Source of the DNA: Mangrovibacterium marinum
GTDB lineage: Bacteria > Bacteroidota > Bacteroidia > Bacteroidales > Prolixibacteraceae
DNA: 64,000 nucleotides
Assembly: GCF_003046625.1 (NCBI RefSeq)
Contig: NZ_QAAD01000012.1
Coordinates: forward strand, 53,994 to 117,993
Direction: 5' to 3'
Positions within the stretch are counted from its first letter, which is position 1, and each line of letters begins with the position of its first letter. The notes under the pieces are model-generated. The model was not told the origin of the DNA. It ran no database searches and was given only the letters and a program-made list of their open reading frames with translations. Both the position numbers and the translations under genes were made by a program. Below, one piece after another: positions 9,932 to 17,800 of this stretch.

Positions 9932-10059
9932 GGTTTTCTATTTGGTTGGTAATTGGAGGGGCAAAATAAAGATAGTTTGAGCAAAAGAACAACAGCCAAA
10001 GGCCTTTTTGCGAATAGTCGTGCTCCCCGCTCCTTCAGGACCGATGGCTACCGCCTGAA

Positions 10060-10194
10060 AACAAGAAAGGATGACCACTGCCATCCTTTGCTTTTAAACC
10101 CAATAAAGTATGAAAAAAAATCTTGCTATTTCTGCTTTCTGTACTTACAAAGATAGTGTCGATCGATGTTAACAGCTGCCAAGGACTGTTAAAA
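10060..10194 (-). ncRNA. Candidate small-RNA element, copy A (promoter, ~80-nt transcript, terminator-like hairpin)
   Basis: One of three similar elements (others at 10650-10784 and 19424-19561). On the minus strand the order is a TTAACA direct repeat (10187-10194 and 10167-10174, 20 bp apart), a -7 box TATCTTTG (10148-10155) 11 bp further on, a conserved CAAGA-T8-CATA tract (10109-10125), and a hairpin with an 8-bp stem (10066-10089). The predicted transcript runs from about 10142 to 10060. The hairpin has one mismatch, so this copy is weaker than B and C. It lies in the same direction as the transglutaminase lipoprotein gene and could instead be a terminated leader of it. Confidence 0.55.
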
Positions 10195-10208
10195 GATGTT
10201 AGCAATGC

Positions 10209-10373
10209 TTAGTCGCTCACCCACCGTTGTTCTTCTTCGAAGGCTGTTTCCCGCTTTTTAACCTTCAGGGCATCGTGTACCGCCCCCTGAATTTGTGCAA
10301 CAACCGAAAACGGTAGCCCGATCAGAAAAAACAGGATATACCTGATCGCATAAATCAATACTGACTTGACCAT
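10209..10373 (-). CDS. Small single-pass membrane protein (54 residues)
   Basis: ATG at 10373, TAA at 10209. The protein starts with a basic, then hydrophobic segment (YAIRYILFFLIGLPFSVVA) and ends in a charged, helical tail (KVKKRETAFEEEQRWVSD). The layout is that of a genuine small inner-membrane protein with one transmembrane helix. No family is recognised. Its 3' end abuts the regulatory repeat of element copy A (to 10194). No strong Shine-Dalgarno is visible, which is normal for Bacteroidetes. Function unknown. Confidence 0.55.
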   Translation of the reverse strand: MVKSVLIYAIRYILFFLIGLPFSVVAQIQGAVHDALKVKKRETAFEEEQRWVSD

Positions 10374-10649
10374 ATTGGAGCGGATAAACGAATAAACGCC
10401 ATTAATATCTCTTTCCTACACAGCTCTCCCGTACAAGTTGTGAACTGAAGCAAAGCACATATCCGTAATTTTCCGGATATACCTCTCCCTAAACACCTAT
10501 TAAAATGAATGTTAGCAAAATCATAAAACTATTGGATAAAATAAGACATCGCAGTTCCGGGAGCCATTTGTGAAGTTCGCGGCAGCCAGTATGCCCGGCT
10601 TCCGGATCAATGCCAGGAAGCAGAAATGGAGGCCAGAGTTGCTCCCAAC
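10374..10649. other. Intergenic stretch without a recognised gene
   Basis: About 275 bases between the small membrane protein gene and element copy B. A 60-codon minus-strand frame exists at 10489-10671, but it runs into the copy B hairpin and has no family resemblance. I see no RNA gene or repeat. Confidence 0.45.
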
Positions 10650-10784
10650 AAAAAAGGATGGCGATTGCCATCCTTTTTTACTCCAAATCTAAATCTATGA
10701 AAAAAAATCTTGTACTTCTTGCTTGTCTATGATGTTTCAAAGGTAAGCTCAAACAGTGTTAACAGCTTACAAGAACTGTTAAAA
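10650..10784 (-). ncRNA. Candidate small-RNA element, copy B
   Basis: Same architecture as copy A with identical spacing: TTAACA repeats at 10777-10784 and 10757-10764 (20 bp apart), -7 box TACCTTTG at 10738-10745 (11 bp from the repeat), CAAGA-T8-CATA at 10696-10712, and a perfect 12-bp hairpin (10651-10662 with 10667-10678, 4-nt loop) rich in A on the 5' side and T on the 3' side, hence a good bidirectional terminator. The predicted transcript is about 80 nt, from ~10731 to ~10650. The DNA between the blocks has diverged, so the shared blocks appear to be what matters. Confidence 0.6.
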
Positions 10785-10835
10785 TACCTTATAACAGTTC
10801 AGTTTATACATATAATTCACCGAAATGCGGCAGTT

Positions 10836-11654
10836 CTGTCCCGACAAAAATGAAAACCCGTCCGGTAGGACAAAGTTCCTCATTACTCAAAAGCCAAAGC
10901 TAAAAAACAAGCAGTGAGGCATCCGAAAAGGCCCCTTCGCTAAAAACCTTCTTGCCCGTAACAAAATCCATAAGGGGGATGAATGGGCTCCGGATCGACA
11001 CGGCTTCTGATGAAACCGACAGGAATGCTCGAAGCCATTTCGGCCTACTTTTTATCGATGGTGAGCGGCGAACGGAAAGCTTAGTGAAACCGGGAAGCTC
11101 CGACCACAGGAGGAGATCACCCGGCTGAACTTTGCTTTCAGAAGCCGACACCTGATGATAAAAATAAGCCTCGACTTTTTTGTTTCGTTTTTGTGTCCCG
11201 ACAAAAATGAAAACCCGTCCGGTAGGACAAAGTTCCTCATGGATCAAAAGCCAAAGCTGAAAAACAAGCCGCGCAGCATCTGCAAAGCCCCCTTCGCTAA
11301 AAACCTTCTTGCCCGTAACAAAATCCATAAGGGGGATGAATGGGCTCCGGATCGACACGGCTTCTGATGAAACCGACAGGAATGCTCGAAGCCATTTCGG
11401 CCTACTTTTTATCGATGGTGAGCGGCGAACGGAAAGCTTAGTGAAACCGGGAAGCTCCGACCACAGGAGGAGATCACCCGGCTGAACTTTGCTTTCAGAA
11501 GCCGACACCTGATGATAAAAATAAGCCTCGACTTTTTTGTTTCGTTTTTGTGTCAGAACAAAAATGAAAACCCGTCCGGTAGGACAAAGCTCCTCATTGC
11601 TCAAAAGCCAAAGCTGAAAAACAAGCCGCGCAGCATCTGCAAAGGCCCCTTCGC
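10836..11654. repeat. Tandem repeat, 357-bp unit, about 2.3 copies
   Basis: Unit starts are at 10838, 11195 and 11552 (marked by GTCCCGAC or GTCAGAAC followed by AAAAATGAAAACCCG), exactly 357 bp apart. The third copy stops after ~103 bp at CCCCTTCGC. Copies 1 and 2 match almost perfectly except for a ~60-bp stretch around 10880-10920. Because 357 is a multiple of three, one minus-strand frame stays open through both units (10900-11604), but its translation has no recognised family and the plus strand is also partly open. I treat it as non-coding repeat; a hypothetical repeat protein cannot be excluded. Confidence 0.93.
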
Positions 11655-11656
11655 AG

Positions 11657-11684
11657 AAAAGGAGTGAATAACATCACTCCTTTT
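11657..11684 (-). terminator. Terminator-like hairpin downstream of the FN3 protein gene
   Basis: Perfect 11-bp stem (AAAAGGAGTGA with TCACTCCTTTT) and a 6-nt loop. It lies about 115 bp after the FN3 gene stop and directly abuts the end of the 357-bp repeat. The T run is short (four). Confidence 0.65.
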
Positions 11685-11797
11685 CAATTCATCGGTCGAC
11701 CTGAAGCCTTACACAGTCCTGTTTTCCCGAAACAAAGTAAGTTGGTCAGCCGGCCGTCGGTTCTGTCTTTCCGCTTAGCGGCATCTTACAATCGCGG

Positions 11798-12418
11798 CTA
11801 CAAGATATAGCTGGCAATTTCGCTGGTCCAGTTTCTGGAATCGTCGGAGCCACCACCGGCGGCCCGAAAAGCGTATTGCTTACCACTTGTTAAACCTTCG
11901 ATTAGCATACTGTGCTTGGTCGATACCAGCTTTTTCCACTCGGGATCGTCTCCGTTGGAAAGCTCACGGTATTCAAACACATAAAAAGAGGCATTCGGAA
12001 CGGTGCTGCAAATCAACCTGATACTTCCCTTATTATCGCCCGGTTTTAGCTCCAGGGTTTTGGGTTTGGGAAGGGCACCAACCGTTTCGCGCTTACGAGC
12101 CACCTCGAAACCGGCACTCAGGATCAGCAGTTCGTCACCTTTACTGGTAAACTGGACATACTCACCCACCTGGTGCAACAGCTGTTCGAGCTCTTTGCGC
12201 AGCTTGTTCTTAATGGCGGTATCCTCGGGGGTACCGTTCTTCGCATTATCCAACGACTGAAAATAGTTGTCATTAGCCGTTTGAATCGTCTCCAGACTGG
12301 GGTCCGGATCAGGGAAAGCACTGTTATCAGTCATTTTCTCAATGATCTGATTCGTATTCACACTTAGGCCGGCATCGGTAAACCGACTCGAACTGAAATC
12401 AATTATAGCTTTACTCAT
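11798..12418 (-). CDS. Fibronectin type III domain protein
   Basis: A 206-residue protein without a signal peptide. The N-terminal half (~110 residues) is polar and helical. The C-terminal ~95 residues read as one fibronectin type III fold, with SFYVFEYRE, WKKLVSTKHSMLIEGLTSGKQYAFRAAGGG and a closing WTSEIASYIL strand, the usual Tyr/Leu/Tyr core pattern. FN3 modules mediate protein or sugar contacts. A short inverted repeat (TTTCCGC/GCGGAAA, 12447-12462) lies in its likely leader. Lack of a secretion signal suggests a cytoplasmic role or non-classical export; the role is unknown. Confidence 0.7.
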   Translation of the reverse strand: MSKAIIDFSSSRFTDAGLSVNTNQIIEKMTDNSAFPDPDPSLETIQTANDNYFQSLDNAKNGTPEDTAIKNKLRKELEQLLHQVGEYVQFTSKGDELLILSAGFEVARKRETVGALPKPKTLELKPGDNKGSIRLICSTVPNASFYVFEYRELSNGDDPEWKKLVSTKHSMLIEGLTSGKQYAFRAAGGGSDDSRNWTSEIASYIL

Positions 12419-12538
12419 AATATGATATGCTATAGTTATTTATAAATTTCCGCAAGCGGAAAGACAGATCTACAGACCAAACAACGAACAGCTTCTTAAC
12501 AACTGTTCCTGCAAGAGGGACTGGTAAAAACCCACCCC

Positions 12539-12994
12539 TTAAACACATCGCCGACAACAAGCAACTAACAAGAGGACAAGCCTGACTACCAGTCCCCCAG
12601 CCAGGCCTCCGAACACCATAAAGCCGGAAACAAGGAAAAAAGACTGGTGTATTTTGCCATATTCCGGACCAGAGTTGCCGTAACTCTTACCAGAGTTGCC
12701 GTAACTCTTACCAGAGTTGTTGTAACTCTTTAAAGAGTTGTCGTAACTCTTACCAGAGTTGTCGTAACTCTTTAAAGAGTTGTTGCTATTTTTGAAAGAG
12801 CTGGAGCAATGAAAAAAATGAAGACCCGCTAATATTGAAGTATCATTTGTTCGGAGGGTAGAAAAACCAACAGCAAAACGAACTGTGAAAAGAGACGCTA
12901 GCGGAGTGCTTCTTCCGAGACAAGTTGTGAATTGATAAATTGCTATTACCGAAGTCTTCATAAAGTGTGCGCTAATACACTCAAAGGTCGGCAA
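12539..12994 (-). CDS. Doubtful 151-codon frame with a heptapeptide repeat
   Basis: An open frame spanning the 21-bp repeat array, which it would translate as about six K-S-Y-[DGN]-N-S-[GL] heptapeptides, with a hydrophobic C-terminal segment. Against a real gene: no family resemblance, cysteine-rich odd termini, and 21-bp units keep any frame open. In its favour, this is the only frame open throughout, and heptapeptide-repeat proteins exist. I list it because a reader may find it annotated, but I consider non-coding more likely. Confidence 0.25.
   Translation of the reverse strand: MPTFECISAHFMKTSVIAIYQFTTCLGRSTPLASLFTVRFAVGFSTLRTNDTSILAGLHFFHCSSSFKNSNNSLKSYDNSGKSYDNSLKSYNNSGKSYGNSGKSYGNSGPEYGKIHQSFFLVSGFMVFGGLAGGLVVRLVLLLVACCRRCV
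12668..12793. repeat. 21-bp tandem repeat, six units, each carrying a palindrome
   Basis: Six units of 21 bp beginning ACCAGAGTT or TAAAGAGTT. The first five contain the inverted repeat AGAGTT-N5-AACTCT; the sixth is degenerate. The two unit types alternate in the distal half. The spacing is two helical turns, so all palindromes face the same side of the DNA. It lies 250 bp upstream of the FN3 gene start and 234 bp downstream of the Crp-like gene. Confidence 0.95.
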
Positions 12995-13026
12995 TTACCA
13001 AAACTATTTTATTAACCGGATGGTAA

Positions 13027-13608
13027 CTAATGCGCGTAAGAACGACGAATTCGGCTCAACGAAGGAGGAGTAATGCCCAGGAACTCGGCAATGTACTTCA
13101 TTGGCAACTGGTAAATCAACTCGGGAAACAGTTCCACCATGCAGCAGTACCGATTAGCGGCATCCCCCTGGTGCAACAAGTCGTAATAACTAATCATCCG
13201 AAGTAAACTATCGTGACGCAGTTGCTCGTAAACCAGCCACATACCGGAATATTGACGAACCAGCTGATGCGCTTTATCGATGGGCAGGGTCAGAATATCA
13301 CAATCCTTCAATGCCTGGTAACGATAGGTGCTGGCTTTGTTGAACTCGCGACACTCCAGATCGGTAAAACAGCTGGACGACATTATAAAATGCTGCAAAT
13401 GTTCATCTCCCCGGCCGCAGCATACGCGCACTCCCATAATTCCTTCTTCCAGAAAACCGATTTGATACTTTTTATGCCCGCAGTCGCTCAGGTATTCGCC
13501 TGCTTTGAGGTGTAAAGGCTTCAATTGCCGAAAAACAGCAATCAGATCAACATAGCTGAAGTTGCCAAGTTGATTGCAGTAATTGGAAAATCGTTGAAAA
13601 GTGTCCAT
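13027..13608 (-). CDS. Crp/Fnr family transcription regulator
   Basis: A 193-residue regulator. An N-terminal cyclic-nucleotide-binding-like beta roll (LKPLHLKAGEYLSDCGHKKYQIGFLEEGIMGV) is followed by a dimerisation helix and a C-terminal winged helix with the recognition helix in YIAEFLGITPPSLSRIRR. I chose the ATG at 13608 (MDTFQRF) because the frame upstream to 13734 encodes an unrelated stretch, and this start gives the usual length. The cAMP-contacting residues are not conserved, so it likely senses something else, as most Bacteroidetes members do. Targets are unknown; nearby surface genes are candidates. Confidence 0.85.
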   Translation of the reverse strand: MDTFQRFSNYCNQLGNFSYVDLIAVFRQLKPLHLKAGEYLSDCGHKKYQIGFLEEGIMGVRVCCGRGDEHLQHFIMSSSCFTDLECREFNKASTYRYQALKDCDILTLPIDKAHQLVRQYSGMWLVYEQLRHDSLLRMISYYDLLHQGDAANRYCCMVELFPELIYQLPMKYIAEFLGITPPSLSRIRRSYAH

Positions 13609-13812
13609 GTCATTCAAACCAAAATTAAAAGTTATGACAACGAACGATAACTCACAAATAATCAAGCCTATTCTTTTCAAAAAAAAAGCTATACAAGGCG
13701 ATTTCTTTAACCTCATGTTAATAATATAGCACAATTCACCCTAGGCGGGTTGTCCCTTAAGCCGAAAATAACCGCTTGAAAAATACGGGGGCTGCCAACA
13801 GCTGCTAAAGAA

Positions 13813-13844
13813 GCAGGCCTGTTTCTACATCGAAACAGACCTGC
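13813..13844 (-). terminator. Hairpin downstream of the outer-membrane barrel gene
   Basis: GCAGGCCTGTTTC pairs with GAAACAGACCTGC: 12 of 13 positions pair, with a 6-nt loop. It is 34 bp past the stop of the barrel protein gene. The following T run on the minus strand is poor, so termination efficiency is uncertain. Confidence 0.6.
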
Positions 13845-13877
13845 ACTAATCAACACAACTAATAAACCAAAAAGGAT

Positions 13878-14789
13878 CTAAAAATCGAACGAGTAACGAA
13901 GTTTCACCCCAAAGGCTAATGCTTTCATTTTATCGGCATAAGTGTCGCCCTGTGCACCGGGAGCAGCCGTGATAACTGAGTTATAAATAAAGCTGGTGGG
14001 CTGTGCCGGATCGTATTCAATCAGCGGAAGGACATCATCACCGCTTTTGTTGAGTTTATTCAGGGGGATGTCGGCAAAAATCCCGAAGTACAGGTTATGC
14101 CCCACCGATATTTTATGCTTCAAACCGGTTTCGAGCAGGAGTGAGAAACTTGTTTTCGGATCCAGTTCCTGCTTCCCGGTGCTTTGGTTTCCCCAGTTTC
14201 CGAAGCCCATAAAACGCGGACTGTTCAGCAAGGCATCCCATTGCTGATAATATCCGGCTGTTGTCAAACCAAAGGCGCGGCTTTTATATTTGGCCACCAA
14301 CGGAAAGCCTACAGCCACACCAACGGATCCATAAAACATGAAATGTTTGGTAAACTCATCCTCGTACTGCACCCGAATGGGTATATTGATTAAAGCCATA
14401 TTCAGGCGTTCCTGGTAAGCATCGAGCTGATAGCGAAACTGAAAGTTGTCGCCTTCAACATCGGTTGCAGCATAGGCGTCGCTGAACGAATCGAATAGAG
14501 CTTCGGAACGGTAGGTCTGAAATTCCAGTCCCCCCGAGACACTCCAGTTCAGATTGAAATAATGAGCATATTGCACCCCAACACCTAATCCGAAGCGATT
14601 GTTATTTTCGCCTGCATCGCCCACATCAAGGCTTACTTTCGAGAAAGGCCCTTTCAGATAGACTGAAACTTCCGACTCGGGGATCAGTATTTCCTGTGCG
14701 CGAATCTGTACGGCAGCGCCCACCGATAGTGCCAGGGCCAATAGTACTGGTTTTAGCCAGCTCAATTGATATCTATTCATGGTTTTCAT
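13878..14789 (-). CDS. Outer-membrane beta-barrel protein
   Basis: A 303-residue protein with a signal peptide (cleavage probably after IRAQ, ~residue 31) and alternating amphipathic strands. It closes with a C-terminal strand ending in Phe (KLRYSFDF), the usual signal for Bam-dependent insertion. It resembles the small OmpA/PorT-like barrels of Bacteroidetes. It lies 38 bp downstream of the 1330-residue surface protein gene, so the two are very likely co-transcribed. Adhesin-barrel gene pairs are familiar from SprB/SprF, but I do not see PorP/SprF signatures here. It could be a membrane partner or anchor of the adhesin. Confidence 0.75.
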   Translation of the reverse strand: MKTMNRYQLSWLKPVLLALALSVGAAVQIRAQEILIPESEVSVYLKGPFSKVSLDVGDAGENNNRFGLGVGVQYAHYFNLNWSVSGGLEFQTYRSEALFDSFSDAYAATDVEGDNFQFRYQLDAYQERLNMALINIPIRVQYEDEFTKHFMFYGSVGVAVGFPLVAKYKSRAFGLTTAGYYQQWDALLNSPRFMGFGNWGNQSTGKQELDPKTSFSLLLETGLKHKISVGHNLYFGIFADIPLNKLNKSGDDVLPLIEYDPAQPTSFIYNSVITAAPGAQGDTYADKMKALAFGVKLRYSFDF

Positions 14790-14827
14790 TTTTTTACATT
14801 CAACATTCGTTTGGTTGCCGGCAATGG

Positions 14828-17800
14828 CTATTCAACGATAATCTTACGGGTTAATACCAACTCGCCCGCTCTACTGGTCACCACATAAGTACCTGCCGGA
14901 AGTGATGAGGGAAGAATGAGCTGATTGCTGTTTTTATTGCTTATCGTTTTCAGAACCGGCATGCCGTATAAGCTACTTACCGTGATGGTCATATCGGAAA
15001 GCATCTCGGGCGTAAAGCTTGTTTCCACCTCCAGGCTTGTTCCTGCCGGTGCCGGATTCGGATAAACATCCATTGTATAGGCTGTTGATACATACGAAAC
15101 TGCAAATTCGCAGGTGCGATAAATATTACCGGCAGCATCAGTCATTTCAACCACATAAACCGCACTGGCATCCAAGGTGTTGTTGGCATTCTCGCCGGCC
15201 GAATAGTATTGGTCGGTACCGATAACACTGCCGTTTTTATACCATTTATAACTCACAAACCGATAACCTCCGTTGGTGTCGGGGTTGTTACTCACCAGCA
15301 ATACGTTGTTGAACTTCTCGATCACCAGATTGCTGTAGCTCAAATAATTGAATGGCTTATCTATAATCAGGTCATAGCTCTGTGTTTGCGTACCATCCTG
15401 CGATGTGAGGGTAATGGTTTGCACAAAAGTGCCGGCTCCGGAGGTGACAATCACGAACGACTGATCGACATTGGCGGTTGCTCCCACCTCTTTGGTGAAG
15501 CTCACCGTTACCTGCTGCATATTTTCATCGCAGGCCATCTCATAGTGAATTTCCTGAGGCGGATCGACATAGGTCGTTTCGTTGATGGTCAGTTCATGAA
15601 TACTGGCATCGGAGCTCTCGATAGTCAGGATCTGTGTTACGGGCTCAGCAGGCAGGTAGTTGTCGTTGCCGGGCTGCGACGCGGTAATTTCAACCACTCC
15701 CGAGCTGATGAGCACCACCTCGCCGGTGGGGCTGACCGTTGCCGGAGCAGTCTCCGCCTCATAGGTATAGCTGTAGCTAACCTCCAGGCCCGAGCTGGCC
15801 GTAGCGTTCAGGCTGAAGTCGTCATCCTCTTCCAGATGCTTGATCGGGATCTCGTCGAAGGTAATGGTTTGCGGCGCTTTCTCGATGGTCAGTGTTGCTG
15901 TCAGTTCCAGGGTCGGGCAGCTTTCCACGCCCGGGTCAACTACGGCCGTTACCGGGTAAGTTCCGGCGTTGACCTGTTGGTTATTCTCGTAGCTTACCGA
16001 AGCCCCCTCGGGTAAACCAGTAACCGTAAGCTCGTAGCTTGTACCGTTGTAGGTAACCGCAAGGTCATCCAGGCTTACATTGGCCAAAGGCGATTCTTCG
16101 ATGGTGACATTTTGAGTTTGCACCACTGTATTTCCTCCGGCATCGGTAAAACTCCAGGTAATCTGATGGGTTCCCACCGTGTTGATTGGCAAAGCCGGAT
16201 CAGGCACGCCGGTGATGGTTCCCATGCAGTTGTCGGATGCTGTTGGTGGCGTCACTGCCCCTTCAGCCAGTTCACATATAGCAGTTATATCGGGCAGACT
16301 CGCGGCATTGGGCACCGGATCGGTAACATCGGCAATAATGATGTTCTGGGTCTGCGTAGAACTGTTGCCACTTTGGTCGCTGAAGGTCCAGGTAATCTGG
16401 CTTGTTCCCTGAGCGGTTACGGGGAACACCGCATCGGTGGTCACAGTTACCATGCCGCCACAATTATCGGTGGCTGTCGGTGGTATCAAATCCTCATAGC
16501 TCACGGAACATTCATCCAGCACATCGGGCAAGGACGGAGCAGTAGCAACCGGAGCAGTGGTATCTTCAATCACCACATTTTGGGTCTGCTCAGTTGTATT
16601 TCCGTACTGATCGTGATAAGTCCAGGTGATCAGGCTTGTCGCATAGATCGGGAAAGATGCATCAGAAGTCACACTCACAGCACCTCCGCAATTGTCGGTG
16701 GCCATTGGTGTCGCCACATCGGTGGCCTCAACCACGCATTGCGCCGTAATATCGTCCAATGTTTCCATCGTTGGTGTAGGACCGGTGGTATCTTCAATCA
16801 ACACTTGCTGTGTTTGGGTGGATGAATTACCATTCAGGTCGGTGAAGGTCCAGGTAATCACGGCTGGTCCTTGTTGATCGATGGGAAAAACAGCATCCGG
16901 AGTCACGGTTACTTCTCCGCCGCAATTATCGGTCGCTGTTGGCGGGGTAATATCTTCCAGCTCGAGCATACATTGTGCCACCAGCTCATCCAATGTTTCC
17001 GCATCGGGCGTTGGAGCCATGGTATCGTCGATGATGACGTTTTGGCTCTGCATCGATGTATTGCCGTACTGGTCGGTATAGATCCAGTTAATGACTGTTG
17101 GTCCCTGCTGGTCGATGGGGAACACCGCATCAGTAGTTACCATCACCTCGCCACCACAATTGTCGGTAGCCGCCGGAGGGGTCACATCAGCTTCGTCAAG
17201 CATACATTGAGCCGTCATATCGGGTAAGGTTGCCAAAACAGGTGTCGGGGCGGTGGTATCTTCAATCACCACTTGCTGCGTTTGACTGGATGTATTGCCG
17301 TATTGGTCGGTAAAGATCCAGGTGATGGTTGTTGGTCCTTGCTGGTCGATGGGGAACACCGCATCGGTGGTCACCGTCACCTCGCCGCCACAGTTATCGG
17401 TAGCCGCCGGAGGGGTCACATCGGCTTCTTCGACCATACATTGGGCCGTAATATCGGGTAAAGTTTCCAAAACAGCTGTCGGTCCGGTAGTATCTTCAAT
17501 CACCACTTGCTGTGTTTGATTGGAGGCATTGCCGTACTGATCAGTAAAGGTCCAGGTAATGACCGAAGGCCCCTGCTGATCGATCGGAAATGATGTATCG
17601 GTTGTCACGGTCACCGCACCGCCGCAATTGTCGGTAGCCGTTGGTGGAGTAACATCAGTCGCCTCAACCAGGCATTGCGCAGTGATCTCGTCCAGTGTTT
17701 CCACGTTTGGAGTGGGGCCGGTGGTATCCTCAATCACCACTTGCTGCGTTTGGCTCGACGAATTGCCGTATTGGTCGGTAAAAGTCCAGGTAATCACTGT

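Noticed and set aside
10109..10173. A short plus-strand peptide beginning MKKNL in element copies A and B
   Set aside because: Copy C has an extra A that breaks the frame, and no plus-strand promoter precedes it. The minus-strand promoter-hairpin order explains the conservation better.
10900..11604. A 234-codon minus-strand frame across the 357-bp repeats
   Set aside because: It is kept open by an in-frame repeat period. It has no recognised domain and no plausible start context, so it is recorded as repeat rather than gene.
12668..12793. CRISPR array
   Set aside because: The 21-bp units are contiguous without spacers, and no cas genes are present in the window.
15209..16825. Long plus-strand open frames opposite the surface protein gene
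   Set aside because: They are shadows of the repetitive minus-strand gene; the repeats propagate open frames, and their translations resemble no protein.
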